Shown here piece after piece: positions 45,342 to 53,718 of a DNA stretch of 64,000 bases. Under the pieces are notes generated by a model. That model searched no databases. It was given only the letters and a program-made list of their open reading frames with translations, and had not been told where the DNA came from. The stretch's first letter is position 1. Each line of letters starts with the position of its first letter. Origin of the DNA: Pseudomonas paraeruginosa PA7 (GTDB taxonomy: Bacteria; Pseudomonadota; Gammaproteobacteria; Pseudomonadales; Pseudomonadaceae). A program made the translations under genes and the position numbers. The stretch is taken from assembly GCF_000017205.1 (NCBI RefSeq), contig NC_009656.1, positions 3,290,001-3,354,000 of the forward strand, given 5' to 3'.

Positions 45342-46070
45342 TTACCAGACACCACTGGCCGAACCGCCGTCGACGGCCAGCACGGTGCCGGTGGTGAAGC
45401 GCGAATCCGCCAGGTAGAGCACCGCGTCGACCACGTCCTGCGGCCGGCCCACCCGCCGGCTCGGCGCCAGCCCCCTGAGCGCCTCGCGGCTACCCTCGCC
45501 GTGCAGCGGGGTGTCGATGATTCCCGGCGCCACCGCGTTGACCCGCACGTTGTCCGCCGCCAGCTCCAGGGCCAGGGCGCGGGTCGCCTGGTTCAGCCCA
45601 CCCTTGACTAGCACCGGCAAAAGTGCCGGCACCTTGAGGTTGGGCTGCAGGGCGATCGAGGCGGTGATGTTGACGATCTGCCCGCCGCCATTGCCGGGCA
45701 TGTGCCGCGCCGCCTCCTGGGCGGGATAGAAGAAACCCTTGAGGTTGGTGCCGACCAGCGCCTCGAGGTCTTCCTCGGTGTATTCGGCGACTGGCTTGGG
45801 GATGAAGATACCGGCGTTATTCACCAGGATGTCGACCTTGCCGAAGGCCTCGATGGCGATGGCGAACAGCCGCCGCGCGGTATCCGCCCGGGCGATGTCG
45901 CCGGCCACCGGGAGGAACCGCCCTCCGCCGGTGAAACGCGCCGCAGCCTGCTCCAGGCGCTGCATGCTGCGGGCGTTGCCGACCACGTTATAGCCCCGCC
46001 CGAGGCAGGCCTCGGCGATGGCGAAGCCGAGTCCGCTGGAGGCGCCGGTCACTATCACGGTCTTGCTCAT
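45342..46070 (-). CDS. Short-chain dehydrogenase with altered catalytic tyrosine
   Basis: 242 residues with the classical SDR cofactor motif (VIVTGASSGLGFAIAEACLG) and structural NNAG (DILVNNAGIFIP). The expected YxxxK catalytic pair is absent: at that place the sequence reads ALLPVLVKGGLNQATRALAL, keeping Lys but with Pro where Tyr belongs. The following ELAADNVRVNAVAPGIIDTP is normal. A related SDR subgroup with SxxxxxxxK-type replacements exists, so it may not be dead. It forms an operon with the 4-OT gene and is divergent from a LysR gene. I do not recall it at this place in PAO1. Confidence 0.85.
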   Translation of the reverse strand: MSKTVIVTGASSGLGFAIAEACLGRGYNVVGNARSMQRLEQAAARFTGGGRFLPVAGDIARADTARRLFAIAIEAFGKVDILVNNAGIFIPKPVAEYTEEDLEALVGTNLKGFFYPAQEAARHMPGNGGGQIVNITASIALQPNLKVPALLPVLVKGGLNQATRALALELAADNVRVNAVAPGIIDTPLHGEGSREALRGLAPSRRVGRPQDVVDAVLYLADSRFTTGTVLAVDGGSASGVW

Positions 46071-46125
46071 GTCGTCTGTCTCCGTTGCTGGCGGGCCCCT
46101 GCCCGATCCATGGGCGCTATGTTGC

Positions 46126-46146
46126 TTTTCAAGCGCAACTTGAAAA
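46126..46146. promoter_or_regulatory. LysR-type operator candidate
   Basis: Perfect inverted repeat ttttcaag-cgcaa-cttgaaaa in the 125-base space between the divergent SDR and LysR genes. It contains the T-N11-A core expected of LysR binding sites. Confidence 0.65.
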
Positions 46147-46195
46147 ATCAGGCATATGTCATTTTAATCGATACATCATGTAATGGATCAGCACC

Positions 46196-47125
46196 ATGAC
46201 CCGCCATTTCGACGACCTCCAGCTCGGCAGCCTCGAACTGTTCTGCCTCGCCGCGGAAAGCGGCAGCTTCACCGCCGCCGCCAACCAGGCCGGAGTGACC
46301 CCGGCCGCCGTCAGTCGCTCGGTGGCGCGCCTGGAGGAGCGCCTGGGCGTACGCCTGTTCGTCCGCAGCACCCGACAGATGCGCCTGAGCGATGCCGGCC
46401 GTGACTACCATCAGCAATGCCGCCAGGCACTCGCGCAATTGCTGGAAGCCGGTCATCGCGCCAGCGGCAGCCAACTCAGCGCCAGCGGCCTGCTGCGCAT
46501 CAGCGTACCCACACCCTACGCCCATCACCGCCTGCTCCCGGCGCTACCGCGCTTTCGTGAACGCTATCCGTCGGTGGAAGTGGACGTGCATGTCAGCACC
46601 CGCAACATCGATTTCACCGAGGAGGGCTACGACCTGGCCATCCGCGGCAGCGAACCGGCGGACTCGACCCTGGTCGCGCGCCGGCTGGAGGAGGCCGAGC
46701 TGGTCCTGGTCGCCGCCCCGGACTACCTGCGGCGCAGGGGGCGCCCACGCCACCTGGACGACCTGGCGGAGCACGAGTGCATCCAGTTCGAGCGCCCGAG
46801 CAGTGGCCGCCGGGTGCCCTGGAACCTGCTGGTCGACGGCCGTCCGCTGGCCATCGCTACCCGCGGCGGCTACAGCTGCCAGGAGGACTACCTGGCCGGC
46901 ACCACTTTGGCGCTGGCTGGCGCCGGTATCTTCCAGGCCTACCGCTTCAGCGTGCAGCGGGCGCTGGACAACGGCGAACTGGAAGAGGTGCTGCCTAGCC
47001 ACGGCGGCGCCCATCGCCCGTTCTTTCTTCTCTACCCGCACGCACGCTACCTGCCGCAGCGGGTCCGGGCCTTCGTCGAGTTCGCCGTGGAACAGCTCTC
47101 CAGGCCTCGTCGACTCTCGCCCTGA
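46196..47125 (+). CDS. LysR-family regulator of the SDR-tautomerase operon
   Basis: 309 residues. HTH: LQLGSLELFCLAAESGSFTA, QAGVTPAAVSRSVARLEERL, LFVRSTRQMRLSDAG. Effector domain of the CrgA/AaeR-like subgroup (GLLRISVPTPYAHHRLLPAL, DFTEEGYDLAIRGSEPADST, YSCQEDYLAGTTLALAGAGI, FLLYPHARYLPQRVRAFVEF). It is divergent from the SDR-4OT operon with a clear T-N11-A palindrome between, so it very likely controls that pair and itself. Ligand unknown. Confidence 0.87.
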   Translation: MTRHFDDLQLGSLELFCLAAESGSFTAAANQAGVTPAAVSRSVARLEERLGVRLFVRSTRQMRLSDAGRDYHQQCRQALAQLLEAGHRASGSQLSASGLLRISVPTPYAHHRLLPALPRFRERYPSVEVDVHVSTRNIDFTEEGYDLAIRGSEPADSTLVARRLEEAELVLVAAPDYLRRRGRPRHLDDLAEHECIQFERPSSGRRVPWNLLVDGRPLAIATRGGYSCQEDYLAGTTLALAGAGIFQAYRFSVQRALDNGELEEVLPSHGGAHRPFFLLYPHARYLPQRVRAFVEFAVEQLSRPRRLSP

Positions 47126-47512
47126 CAAGCGCAGCGGCTTCGCATGAGTCCAGCGGCGCAACGCCTGAGCCGTACCTGGAAAAATCCCTCGGCTCGGCGG
47201 GTACCCCGGAAAGGATGCTACCGCCATGCGCCAGCCACCCCATCCCTGAGCACCGACCTGCGCCTGGCTCGTACAGCTCATGCCAGGCGAAGAGCCCGAC
47301 CTCGCCACGCCGTCGCCACGGACGCATCCGGCCCGGCCGCCCGGGTTACCGCGGCGAGCCCCGGCCTAGCCCGCCGACGCCTGTCCAGCTGCCAGATCCG
47401 ATAGCCCTGGCAGATTTCACAGGCGACCAGATCTGGCAGGTTGTTGGGCCCGCGGCGCCATGCAACCTATTACGCCTCTCGCCACCCACCCGTTCGCGCA
47501 AGAGGACACCGC
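47126..47512. other. Intergenic region upstream of the carbamoyltransferase operon
   Basis: A 387-base gap. The left part shows no gene. The right part (47400-47480) is the operon's promoter region, with two las/rhl-type boxes listed separately and a plausible -10 around cctattac (47466-47473). Confidence 0.5.
47406..47439 (+). promoter_or_regulatory. Two adjacent las/rhl-type boxes
   Basis: Box 1, ctggcagatttcacag (47407-47422), fits CT-N12-AG; its reverse strand, ctgtgaaatctgccag, differs by one base from the rhlA box ctgtgaaatctggcag as I recall it. Box 2, cgaccagatctggcag (47424-47439), resembles the hcnA box ctaccagaattggcag, with CG in place of the leading CT. They lie 74-107 bases before the first gene, near the position such sites usually have relative to a -10 at ~47466. 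Confidence 0.72.
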
Positions 47513-49237
47513 ATGATCATTCTCGGCATCACCAACAACGACCTCGCCGGCGCCTGCCTGGTCCGCGACGGCCGGATCGTCGCCGCCGCCAGCGAGGAAC
47601 GCTTCACCCGCCAGAAGGACCACAAGACCTGGCCGGGCCGCTCCATCGACTACGTGCTCGGCGAGGCCGGCGTCGAGCTGGCCGCCGTCGACCGCGTCGC
47701 TTATGGCTGGAATGCCGGGTTCGACGCCGACCGCCACCTGGACCTCTATCTCGACCGGGTCCTCGAGGAAGCCCGCGAACGCCCCGAAGGCCTGGCACAC
47801 CTGCGCAAGCGCATCGCCGACGAACGGGCCAACGACAAGGCCAAGCGCGGCGAATTCGATGCCTTCATCCGCGCCAACGGCCTGCGCGGCAAGGTCGAGT
47901 ACATCGACCATCATGAATGCCACGCCCTCGGCGCGTTCGTCTGCTCGCCGTTCGACCAGGCGCTGACCCTCACCTGCGACGGCCGCGGCGACTTCCAGTC
48001 GCTGACCGTCACCCACTACCGCGCCGACGGCGGCGAGGCGGTCCTGCAGCGCGAGACCAGCGTCGACAGCCTGGGCTATTTCTACGGACGCATCACCCGC
48101 CTGCTCGGCTTCAAGCCGAACCGCCACGAAGGCAAGATCACCGGCCTGGCCGCCTTCGGCGACGCGGAAAAGCTGCTGCCGCTGATGAACGACATGATCC
48201 GCCTGGAGAACGGCCGCCTGCGCGCCCGCTGCGGCGAACTGTACCTGCCCTCCTACGACGGCTACAGCGACCCGCTGCTGCAACGCTGCGCGGCGGAGCG
48301 CCCGGCCGACGTCGCCGCCGCCGCGCAGCGGCATTCCGAAGACCTGCTGGTGGCGATCGCCCGCGAACACGTGGCGCGCACCGGCTGCGCCAACCTGTGC
48401 CTGGCCGGCGGGGTGTTCGGCAATGTCAAGCTGAACCAGCGCCTGCGCGAGATCCCCGGGGTCCGCGATGTCTACGTGCTGCCCTGCATGGGCGACGGCG
48501 GCCTGGCCCTGGCCGCCGCGGTGGCGGTTGCCTACCGCGAGCAGGGCACGCGCTTCCCGGCGCCGAGCATGGCCCTCGGCCCGGACGCGCGCAGCGCCGC
48601 GCAGAATGCCGAGCTGATCGCCAGCCAGTACCCGCGCCTGGCCTACAGCCGGCCGGCCAACCTGATCGAGACGCTGGTCGAGGCACTGCGGGAAAACCAG
48701 GTGCTGGGCATGTTCAAGGGCCGCATGGAGTTCGGTCCGCGCGCGCTCTGCAACCGCAGCATCGTCTATCACGCCGGCGACACCACGGCCAACGACTGGC
48801 TCAACGAACGCATGGAACGCACCGAGTTCATGCCGTTCGCCCCGGTCACCGCGGTGGAGCACGCCGAGGCTTGCTACGTCGGTTGGCGCGAAGACCAGGT
48901 GGCGGCCGACTACATGACCATGACCTACGACTGCCATGCGGATTTCCGCGAGCGCTGCCCGGCGGTGGTCCATGTCGACGGCACCGCGCGGCCACAGATC
49001 ATCCGTCCGCAGGCCGATCCGTTCATGCATGCCTTGCTGCATGCCTGGCATGCCCGCAGCGGCCAGCCGGCGCTGATCAATACGTCCTTCAACCGCCACG
49101 AGGAACCGATCGTCTGCGCCCCGCAGGATGCCCTCGGCGCGCTGGAGGACGGCATGGTCGACCTGGTGGTGCTCGGCGAATCCCTGCTGGTCTGGCGCAA
49201 GGGCGAGAACGCCTTCGCCAGGGCGCGCTTCGAGTGA
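47513..49237 (+). CDS. NodU/CmcH-family carbamoyltransferase
   Basis: 574 residues. The N-terminal Kae1-like ATP domain has ILGITNNDLAGACLV, AAASEERFTRQKDHKTWPG, IDHHECHALGAFVCSPF (metal His), LTLTCDGRGDFQSL and CLAGGVFGNVKLNQRL. The C-terminal carbamoyl-transfer domain has GRMEFGPRALCNRSIVYHAG, MERTEFMPFAPVTAVEH and LINTSFNRHEEPIVCAPQDA. Relatives (TobZ, NodU, CmcH) put a carbamoyl group from carbamoyl phosphate on a hydroxyl of an antibiotic, sugar or Nod factor. ATG 47513 gives the canonical N-terminus. It leads a four-gene operon with exporter, HAD and DUF218 genes and carries las/rhl-type boxes upstream. Recalled as PA2069. Confidence 0.9.
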   Translation: MIILGITNNDLAGACLVRDGRIVAAASEERFTRQKDHKTWPGRSIDYVLGEAGVELAAVDRVAYGWNAGFDADRHLDLYLDRVLEEARERPEGLAHLRKRIADERANDKAKRGEFDAFIRANGLRGKVEYIDHHECHALGAFVCSPFDQALTLTCDGRGDFQSLTVTHYRADGGEAVLQRETSVDSLGYFYGRITRLLGFKPNRHEGKITGLAAFGDAEKLLPLMNDMIRLENGRLRARCGELYLPSYDGYSDPLLQRCAAERPADVAAAAQRHSEDLLVAIAREHVARTGCANLCLAGGVFGNVKLNQRLREIPGVRDVYVLPCMGDGGLALAAAVAVAYREQGTRFPAPSMALGPDARSAAQNAELIASQYPRLAYSRPANLIETLVEALRENQVLGMFKGRMEFGPRALCNRSIVYHAGDTTANDWLNERMERTEFMPFAPVTAVEHAEACYVGWREDQVAADYMTMTYDCHADFRERCPAVVHVDGTARPQIIRPQADPFMHALLHAWHARSGQPALINTSFNRHEEPIVCAPQDALGALEDGMVDLVVLGESLLVWRKGENAFARARFE

Positions 49238-49280
49238 GCCGCAAGCAGGAGCGCAACGGCACGGCGGCGCGGGGACCGGC

Positions 49281-50441
49281 ATGTACCTGATCTTCTCCGG
49301 CTACTTCGCCGCCGAGGGGCTGATCTACCCGTTCTGGCCGACCTGGCTGGCCAGCCTCGGCTTCGGCGCCAGCCAGATCGGCCTGCTGATCGCCGCGGCC
49401 TACTGGCCGCAGGTGATCGCCGGGGTGGCACTGACCTACGTCGCCGACTGGCGCATCGACCAATTGCGCCTGGCGACCCTGCTGGCGGCCCTGGCGGGAG
49501 CCTGCGCCCTGCTGTTCCAGCTGGCCGAGGGCCTGCCGCTGTTCATCGCCCTGAGCGTGCTCTACGGCGCGTTCTGGACCAGTGTGCTGCCGCTCACCGA
49601 GTCCTACCTGCTCAAGCGCGACAAGGCGGCCCTGCACAACTACGGACGGGTACGCGCGGTCGGTTCGCTGGCCTTCATTCTCACCGCTACCCTCGGTGGC
49701 CTGCTGCTCGGTCGTTTCGGCCAGCAGCTGGTGCCGCTCCTGGTCGGCCTGACGATGCTGCTCACCGCGCTGGCCTGCCTCCTCCTCCGCCGCGGCGTAC
49801 GCCGCCCGGACGCGACGGCGCCAAGCGCCAGGCGCCATCCCGACCTGCGCGCGATCTTCCGGCAGCGCCCGCTGCTACTGGCCATCGGCGCGGCCGGAAT
49901 GATCCAGCTGAGCCACTCGCTGTACTTCACCACCGCCTCGCTGGGCTGGCTCGAACGGGGCTATTCGTCGTTCTCGGTCGGCGCCTTCTGGGGCCTGGCG
50001 GTGATCGCCGAGATCAGCTTCTTCGCCATCTCCAACCGGATCCTGGACCGCCATCCGGCGCTCCGCGTGATGCTCTTCTCCAGCCTCTGCGCGGCGCTGC
50101 GCTGGAGCCTGCTGGCCGGCAGCGAGCACCTCGCGGCGATCCTTCTCGGCCAGTGCCTGCACGCTCTCAGCTTCGCCGCCTACCACGCCGCGGTGATGCG
50201 CTACATCCGCGACCACGCGCCGGAAAGCGCGCGGGTACTGACCCAGGGAATCTACTACTCTCTGGCGGTGGCCCTGCCCATGGGGCTCGCCAGCCCGGCC
50301 GCCGGCTGGCTGTACGAACGCCTGCCGCAGTGGTCCTACCTGATCATGGCGGCGTTCGCCCTGGGCGGCGGCGTCCTCGTCTGGCTTGCCCTACAGAGTG
50401 CCCGAGATGCATCGACTGGAATTTTCAGCCGTCCTGTTTGA
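49281..50441 (+). CDS. MFS efflux transporter
   Basis: 386 residues with about 12 spans. It is of the MFS_1-like/phenylpropionate-permease type (SGYFAAEGLIYPFWPTWLAS, LGFGASQIGLLIAAAYWPQV, PLTESYLLKRDKAALHNYGR, VRAVGSLAFILTATLGGLLL). It begins 44 bases after the carbamoyltransferase and its end overlaps the HAD gene start by 35 bases. By operon logic it may export the carbamoylated product; import cannot be excluded. Recalled as PA2068. Confidence 0.86.
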   Translation: MYLIFSGYFAAEGLIYPFWPTWLASLGFGASQIGLLIAAAYWPQVIAGVALTYVADWRIDQLRLATLLAALAGACALLFQLAEGLPLFIALSVLYGAFWTSVLPLTESYLLKRDKAALHNYGRVRAVGSLAFILTATLGGLLLGRFGQQLVPLLVGLTMLLTALACLLLRRGVRRPDATAPSARRHPDLRAIFRQRPLLLAIGAAGMIQLSHSLYFTTASLGWLERGYSSFSVGAFWGLAVIAEISFFAISNRILDRHPALRVMLFSSLCAALRWSLLAGSEHLAAILLGQCLHALSFAAYHAAVMRYIRDHAPESARVLTQGIYYSLAVALPMGLASPAAGWLYERLPQWSYLIMAAFALGGGVLVWLALQSARDASTGIFSRPV

Positions 50442-51114
50442 CATGGACGGCGTCCTGATCCGCTCCCGAGAGGCCATCGCCAGCGCCTGGGGCAGCGTCG
50501 CCCGCGAACAGGGTGTGGCGCTGGATGCGGACTGCCTGCGCGACCACGTGCACGGCCGCCCGGGCGGCTACACCCTGGACTACCTGTTCGGCCACCTGCC
50601 GCCGGAGCGCCGCCGGGCCCTCAAGCAGCAGGTCGATACCCTGGAGGAACGCGCCGATTGCCCGCTGCTGCCCGGGGTCGCCGATTTCCTCCGCCAGTTG
50701 CGCAGGCTGGACGTGCCGCTGGCGCTGGTCACCAGCAGCTGGCCGGCGCGCATCGAGCACGTGCTGCGCCAGCACGACCTGCAGACGGCGTTCCGCACCC
50801 TGGTCAGCCGCGACGACGTCGCTCATGGCAAGCCGGCGCCGGATGGCTATCGCCTGGCTGCCGCAAGGCTAGGGCTGCCGGCGGCGCGCTGCCTGGTGTT
50901 CGAAGACTCCCTCAGCGGCGTGCAGGCCGCCTGTGCCGCCGGCGCGGCCTGCGTGGCGATCGGCGACGAAGCCGGGCTGCTCGACGCCGGCGCGCGTTGG
51001 TCGGCCCGGGACTTCCGCGAGCTGCGGATCGCCCGCGAGGAGCAGGCGCTGTATTGCCTGCGCCGGCAACCCGCCGCACCGGCCGGCAGCCAGAGGAGCG
51101 TTGGCGTCCCATGA
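50407..51114 (+). CDS. HAD-superfamily hydrolase (beta-phosphoglucomutase-like subgroup)
   Basis: 235 residues with the HAD motifs in order: LFDMDGVLIRSREAI (motif I, both Asp), LALVTSSWPARIEHVLR (motif II), AHGKPAPDGYRLAAARLG (motif III Lys) and CLVFEDSLSGVQAACAAGAA (motif IV). The cap region (GRPGGYTLDYLFGHLPPERR) fits phosphatase or sugar-phosphate mutase relatives. It could remove a phosphate during handling of the carbamoylated molecule (inference). It starts inside the end of the MFS gene and ends in an ATGA overlap with the DUF218 gene. Recalled as PA2067. Confidence 0.86.
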   Translation: MHRLEFSAVLFDMDGVLIRSREAIASAWGSVAREQGVALDADCLRDHVHGRPGGYTLDYLFGHLPPERRRALKQQVDTLEERADCPLLPGVADFLRQLRRLDVPLALVTSSWPARIEHVLRQHDLQTAFRTLVSRDDVAHGKPAPDGYRLAAARLGLPAARCLVFEDSLSGVQAACAAGAACVAIGDEAGLLDAGARWSARDFRELRIAREEQALYCLRRQPAAPAGSQRSVGVP

Positions 51115-51749
51115 GTCCGACCCTGCAAGACGCGCTCCTGCTCTGGGACTTCCTTGGCCAGGGGCGCTGCCACGTGCCCTGCGAACTGCTGGTGGTCTGC
51201 GGCTCCTACGACCTGCGGGTCTGCGACCACGCCTGCGACCTGCTGGAGCGTGGCCTCGCCGAACGCCTGCTGTTCACCGGCAATACCGGGCACTGGACGC
51301 GCCATCTCTGGGTCGAGCCGGAAGCCGAACTGTTCGCCCGCCACGCCAGGGCGCGCGGGGTAAGCGACAGCCTTGTGGTGATCGAGCCGCGGGCGACCAA
51401 CTTCGCCGAGAACATCGCCTTCGCCCGCGAGCTGTTTCCCGACCTGCGCCGCGCGACCTTCGTCACCAAGCCCAACTCGATCCGCCGCGTGGCGCTGACC
51501 CTGCCGGTCCGCTGGCCGGGGCTGGAAGGTCACGTCGACGCGCCCGACTACCGCTTCCCCGAGGGCATCTCGAACCTGGTCGGGGTGCTCGGGGTGATCG
51601 ACGAGATGGTCGGCGACCTCGACCGGATCCTGCGCTATCCGGCGCTCGGTTTCCAGGTCGCCTGCCCGGTCCCGGCGCAGGTCATGGAGGCCTGGGAGCG
51701 CCTGGTGGCGCGCGGTTTCGACCGCCACCTGGTACCCCTCCCGCGCTAG
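51111..51749 (+). CDS. DUF218/YdcF-like protein
   Basis: 212 residues matching the DUF218 (ElyC/SanA/YdcF) fold: LLVVCGSYDLRVCDHACDLL, RGLAERLLFTGNTGHWTRHL, FARHARARGVSDSLVVIEPR, TNFAENIAFARELFPDLRRA, FVTKPNSIRRVALTLPV. Cytosolic YdcF members bind S-adenosylmethionine, others act in envelope functions. No signal peptide or membrane span is present here. As the last gene of the carbamoyltransferase operon (4-base overlap with HAD) it may be a tailoring enzyme for the same small molecule. Recalled as PA2066. Confidence 0.8.
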   Translation: MSPTLQDALLLWDFLGQGRCHVPCELLVVCGSYDLRVCDHACDLLERGLAERLLFTGNTGHWTRHLWVEPEAELFARHARARGVSDSLVVIEPRATNFAENIAFARELFPDLRRATFVTKPNSIRRVALTLPVRWPGLEGHVDAPDYRFPEGISNLVGVLGVIDEMVGDLDRILRYPALGFQVACPVPAQVMEAWERLVARGFDRHLVPLPR

Positions 51750-51750
51750 C

Positions 51751-51765
51751 TGACAGGACTGTAAT
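51751..51765 (+). promoter_or_regulatory. CopR/CusR-type box upstream of pcoA
   Basis: tgacaggactgtaat matches the copper two-component regulator box form TGACA-N4-TGT(C/A)AT. It lies 130-144 bases before the pcoA start and directly after the stop of the preceding operon, so pcoAB has its own copper-responsive promoter. Confidence 0.7.
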
Positions 51766-51894
51766 CTTCCCCACAGCTTGTCGACAGCCGCGCATCGCTA
51801 GGGTGTCCGCATCGCCGCACCGCCCAGGCGGGCCGCGACATTCCGGCCGCGCAGGTTCGCGCGGCCATCCTGCCACCTGCGTGGAAACCAGCGG

Positions 51895-53718
51895 ATGCAC
51901 ACGACTTCGCGACGCACCTTCGTCAAAGGCCTCGCCGCCACCGGCCTGCTCGGCGGCCTCGGGCTCTGGCGCGCCCCGGCCTGGGCCCTGGCCGGTCGCG
52001 GCCAGCAGAACCTGCTCGCCGGGGACAACTTCGACCTGTTCATCGGCGAAACCCCGGTGAACCTCAGCGGTTCGCCAGCCACCGCCATGACCATCAACGG
52101 CTCGTTGCCCGGCCCCACCCTGCGCTGGCGCGAGGGCGATACCGTGACCCTGCGGGTACGCAACCGTCTCGCCGAAGACACCTCGATCCACTGGCACGGC
52201 ATCATCCTGCCGGCCAACATGGACGGCGTGCCAGGCCTCAGCTTCGAAGGCATCGCCCCCGGCGGCCTCTACGAGTACCGATTCAAGGTCCAGCAGAACG
52301 GCACCTACTGGTACCACAGCCATTCCGGGTTGCAGGAACAGGCCGGCGTCTACGGTGCCCTGGTGATCGACGCCCGCGAACCCGAACCGTTCAACTACGA
52401 CCGCGACTATGTGGTGCTGCTCAGCGACTGGTCGGACGAGAAACCGCAGCGCATCCTCGCCAAGCTGAAGAAACAGTCCGACTACTACAACTTCCACAAG
52501 CGTACCGTCGGCGACTTCATCGACGACGTCAGCGCCAACGGCTGGGCCGCGACCCTGGCCGACCGCAAGATGTGGGCCGAGATGAAGATGAGCCCCACCG
52601 ATCTCGCCGACGTCAGCGGCTATACCTATACCTACCTGCTCAACGGCCAGGCTCCGGACGGCAACTGGACCGGCCTGTTCCGCCGTGGCGAGAAGCTGCG
52701 CCTGCGCTTCGTCAACGCTTCGGCGATGAGCTACTTCGACGTGCGCATCCCCGGCCTGAAGATGACCGTGGTCGCCGCCGACGGGCAGTACATCGAACCG
52801 GTCAGCGTCGACGAGTTCCGCATCGCCGTGGCCGAGACCTACGACGTGATCGTCGAGCCGGGCGACGCTCAGGCCTACACCCTCTTCGCCCAGTCCATGG
52901 ATCGCAGCGGCTACGCCCGCGGCACCCTGGCCGTGGCCGAGGGGCTCAGCGCGCCGGTGCCGAGCCCCGATCCGCGGCCGCTTATCGGCATGGACGACAT
53001 GGGCATGGGCGGCATGGACCATGGCGCCATGGGACATGGCGCGGCGGCGAAGCCCTCCACCGGGATGGACCATTCGAAAAAGCCCGGCATGCACATGAAC
53101 GGCATGGACCACTCGAAGATGGCCGGCATGCACATGAATGGCATGGATCATTCGAAGATGGCCGGCATGGATGACATGCCGATGCAGTCCCACCCGGCCT
53201 CGGAGGATGGCAATCCGCTGGTGGACATGCAGACCATGACGCCGGCGCCGAAGCTCGCCGACCCCGGCCTCGGCCTCCGTGACAATGGCCGCCGGGTGCT
53301 GACCTACGCCGACCTGCGCAGCCGCTTCGCCGATCCCGACGGCCGCGAGCCGGGGCGTACCATCGAACTGCACCTGACCGGGCACATGGAGAAATTCGCC
53401 TGGTCCTTCGACGGCATCAAGTTTTCCGACGCCGAGCCGTTGCGCCTGACCTACGGCGAACGCCTGCGGATCACCCTGGTCAACGACACCATGATGACCC
53501 ACCCCATCCACCTGCACGGCATGTGGAGCGACCTGGAGGATGAACAGGGCAACTTCCTGGTGCGCAAGCACACCATCGACATGCCGCCGGGCACCCGCCG
53601 CAGCTATCGCGTCACTGCCGACGCCCTGGGCCGCTGGGCCTATCACTGCCACCTGCTGTTCCACATGGAGATGGGCATGTTCCGCGAAGTCCGGGTGGAC
53701 GAAGGAGACAACGCATGA
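51895..53718 (+). CDS. pcoA: PcoA/CopA periplasmic multicopper oxidase
   Basis: 607 residues. The Tat leader [20 protein letters not shown] shows export of the folded copper enzyme. Copper centres: IHWHGIILP and YWYHSHSG at the N-terminal side; HPIHLHGMW and [14 protein letters not shown] (type 1 with axial Met) at the C-terminus. A Met/His-rich segment at ~363-430 (repeated [13 protein letters not shown] units) binds extra copper, as in other PcoA/CopA proteins. It oxidises and sequesters Cu(I) in the periplasm with PcoB. It overlaps pcoB by 4 bases and has a CopR-type box upstream. PAO1 PA2065. Confidence 0.94.
   Translation: MHTTSRRTFVKGLAATGLLGGLGLWRAPAWALAGRGQQNLLAGDNFDLFIGETPVNLSGSPATAMTINGSLPGPTLRWREGDTVTLRVRNRLAEDTSIHWHGIILPANMDGVPGLSFEGIAPGGLYEYRFKVQQNGTYWYHSHSGLQEQAGVYGALVIDAREPEPFNYDRDYVVLLSDWSDEKPQRILAKLKKQSDYYNFHKRTVGDFIDDVSANGWAATLADRKMWAEMKMSPTDLADVSGYTYTYLLNGQAPDGNWTGLFRRGEKLRLRFVNASAMSYFDVRIPGLKMTVVAADGQYIEPVSVDEFRIAVAETYDVIVEPGDAQAYTLFAQSMDRSGYARGTLAVAEGLSAPVPSPDPRPLIGMDDMGMGGMDHGAMGHGAAAKPSTGMDHSKKPGMHMNGMDHSKMAGMHMNGMDHSKMAGMDDMPMQSHPASEDGNPLVDMQTMTPAPKLADPGLGLRDNGRRVLTYADLRSRFADPDGREPGRTIELHLTGHMEKFAWSFDGIKFSDAEPLRLTYGERLRITLVNDTMMTHPIHLHGMWSDLEDEQGNFLVRKHTIDMPPGTRRSYRVTADALGRWAYHCHLLFHMEMGMFREVRVDEGDNA

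Noticed and set aside
47417-49282. A 621-codon frame on the - strand over the carbamoyltransferase
   Set aside because: The + strand carries all family motifs; the opposite frame has none.
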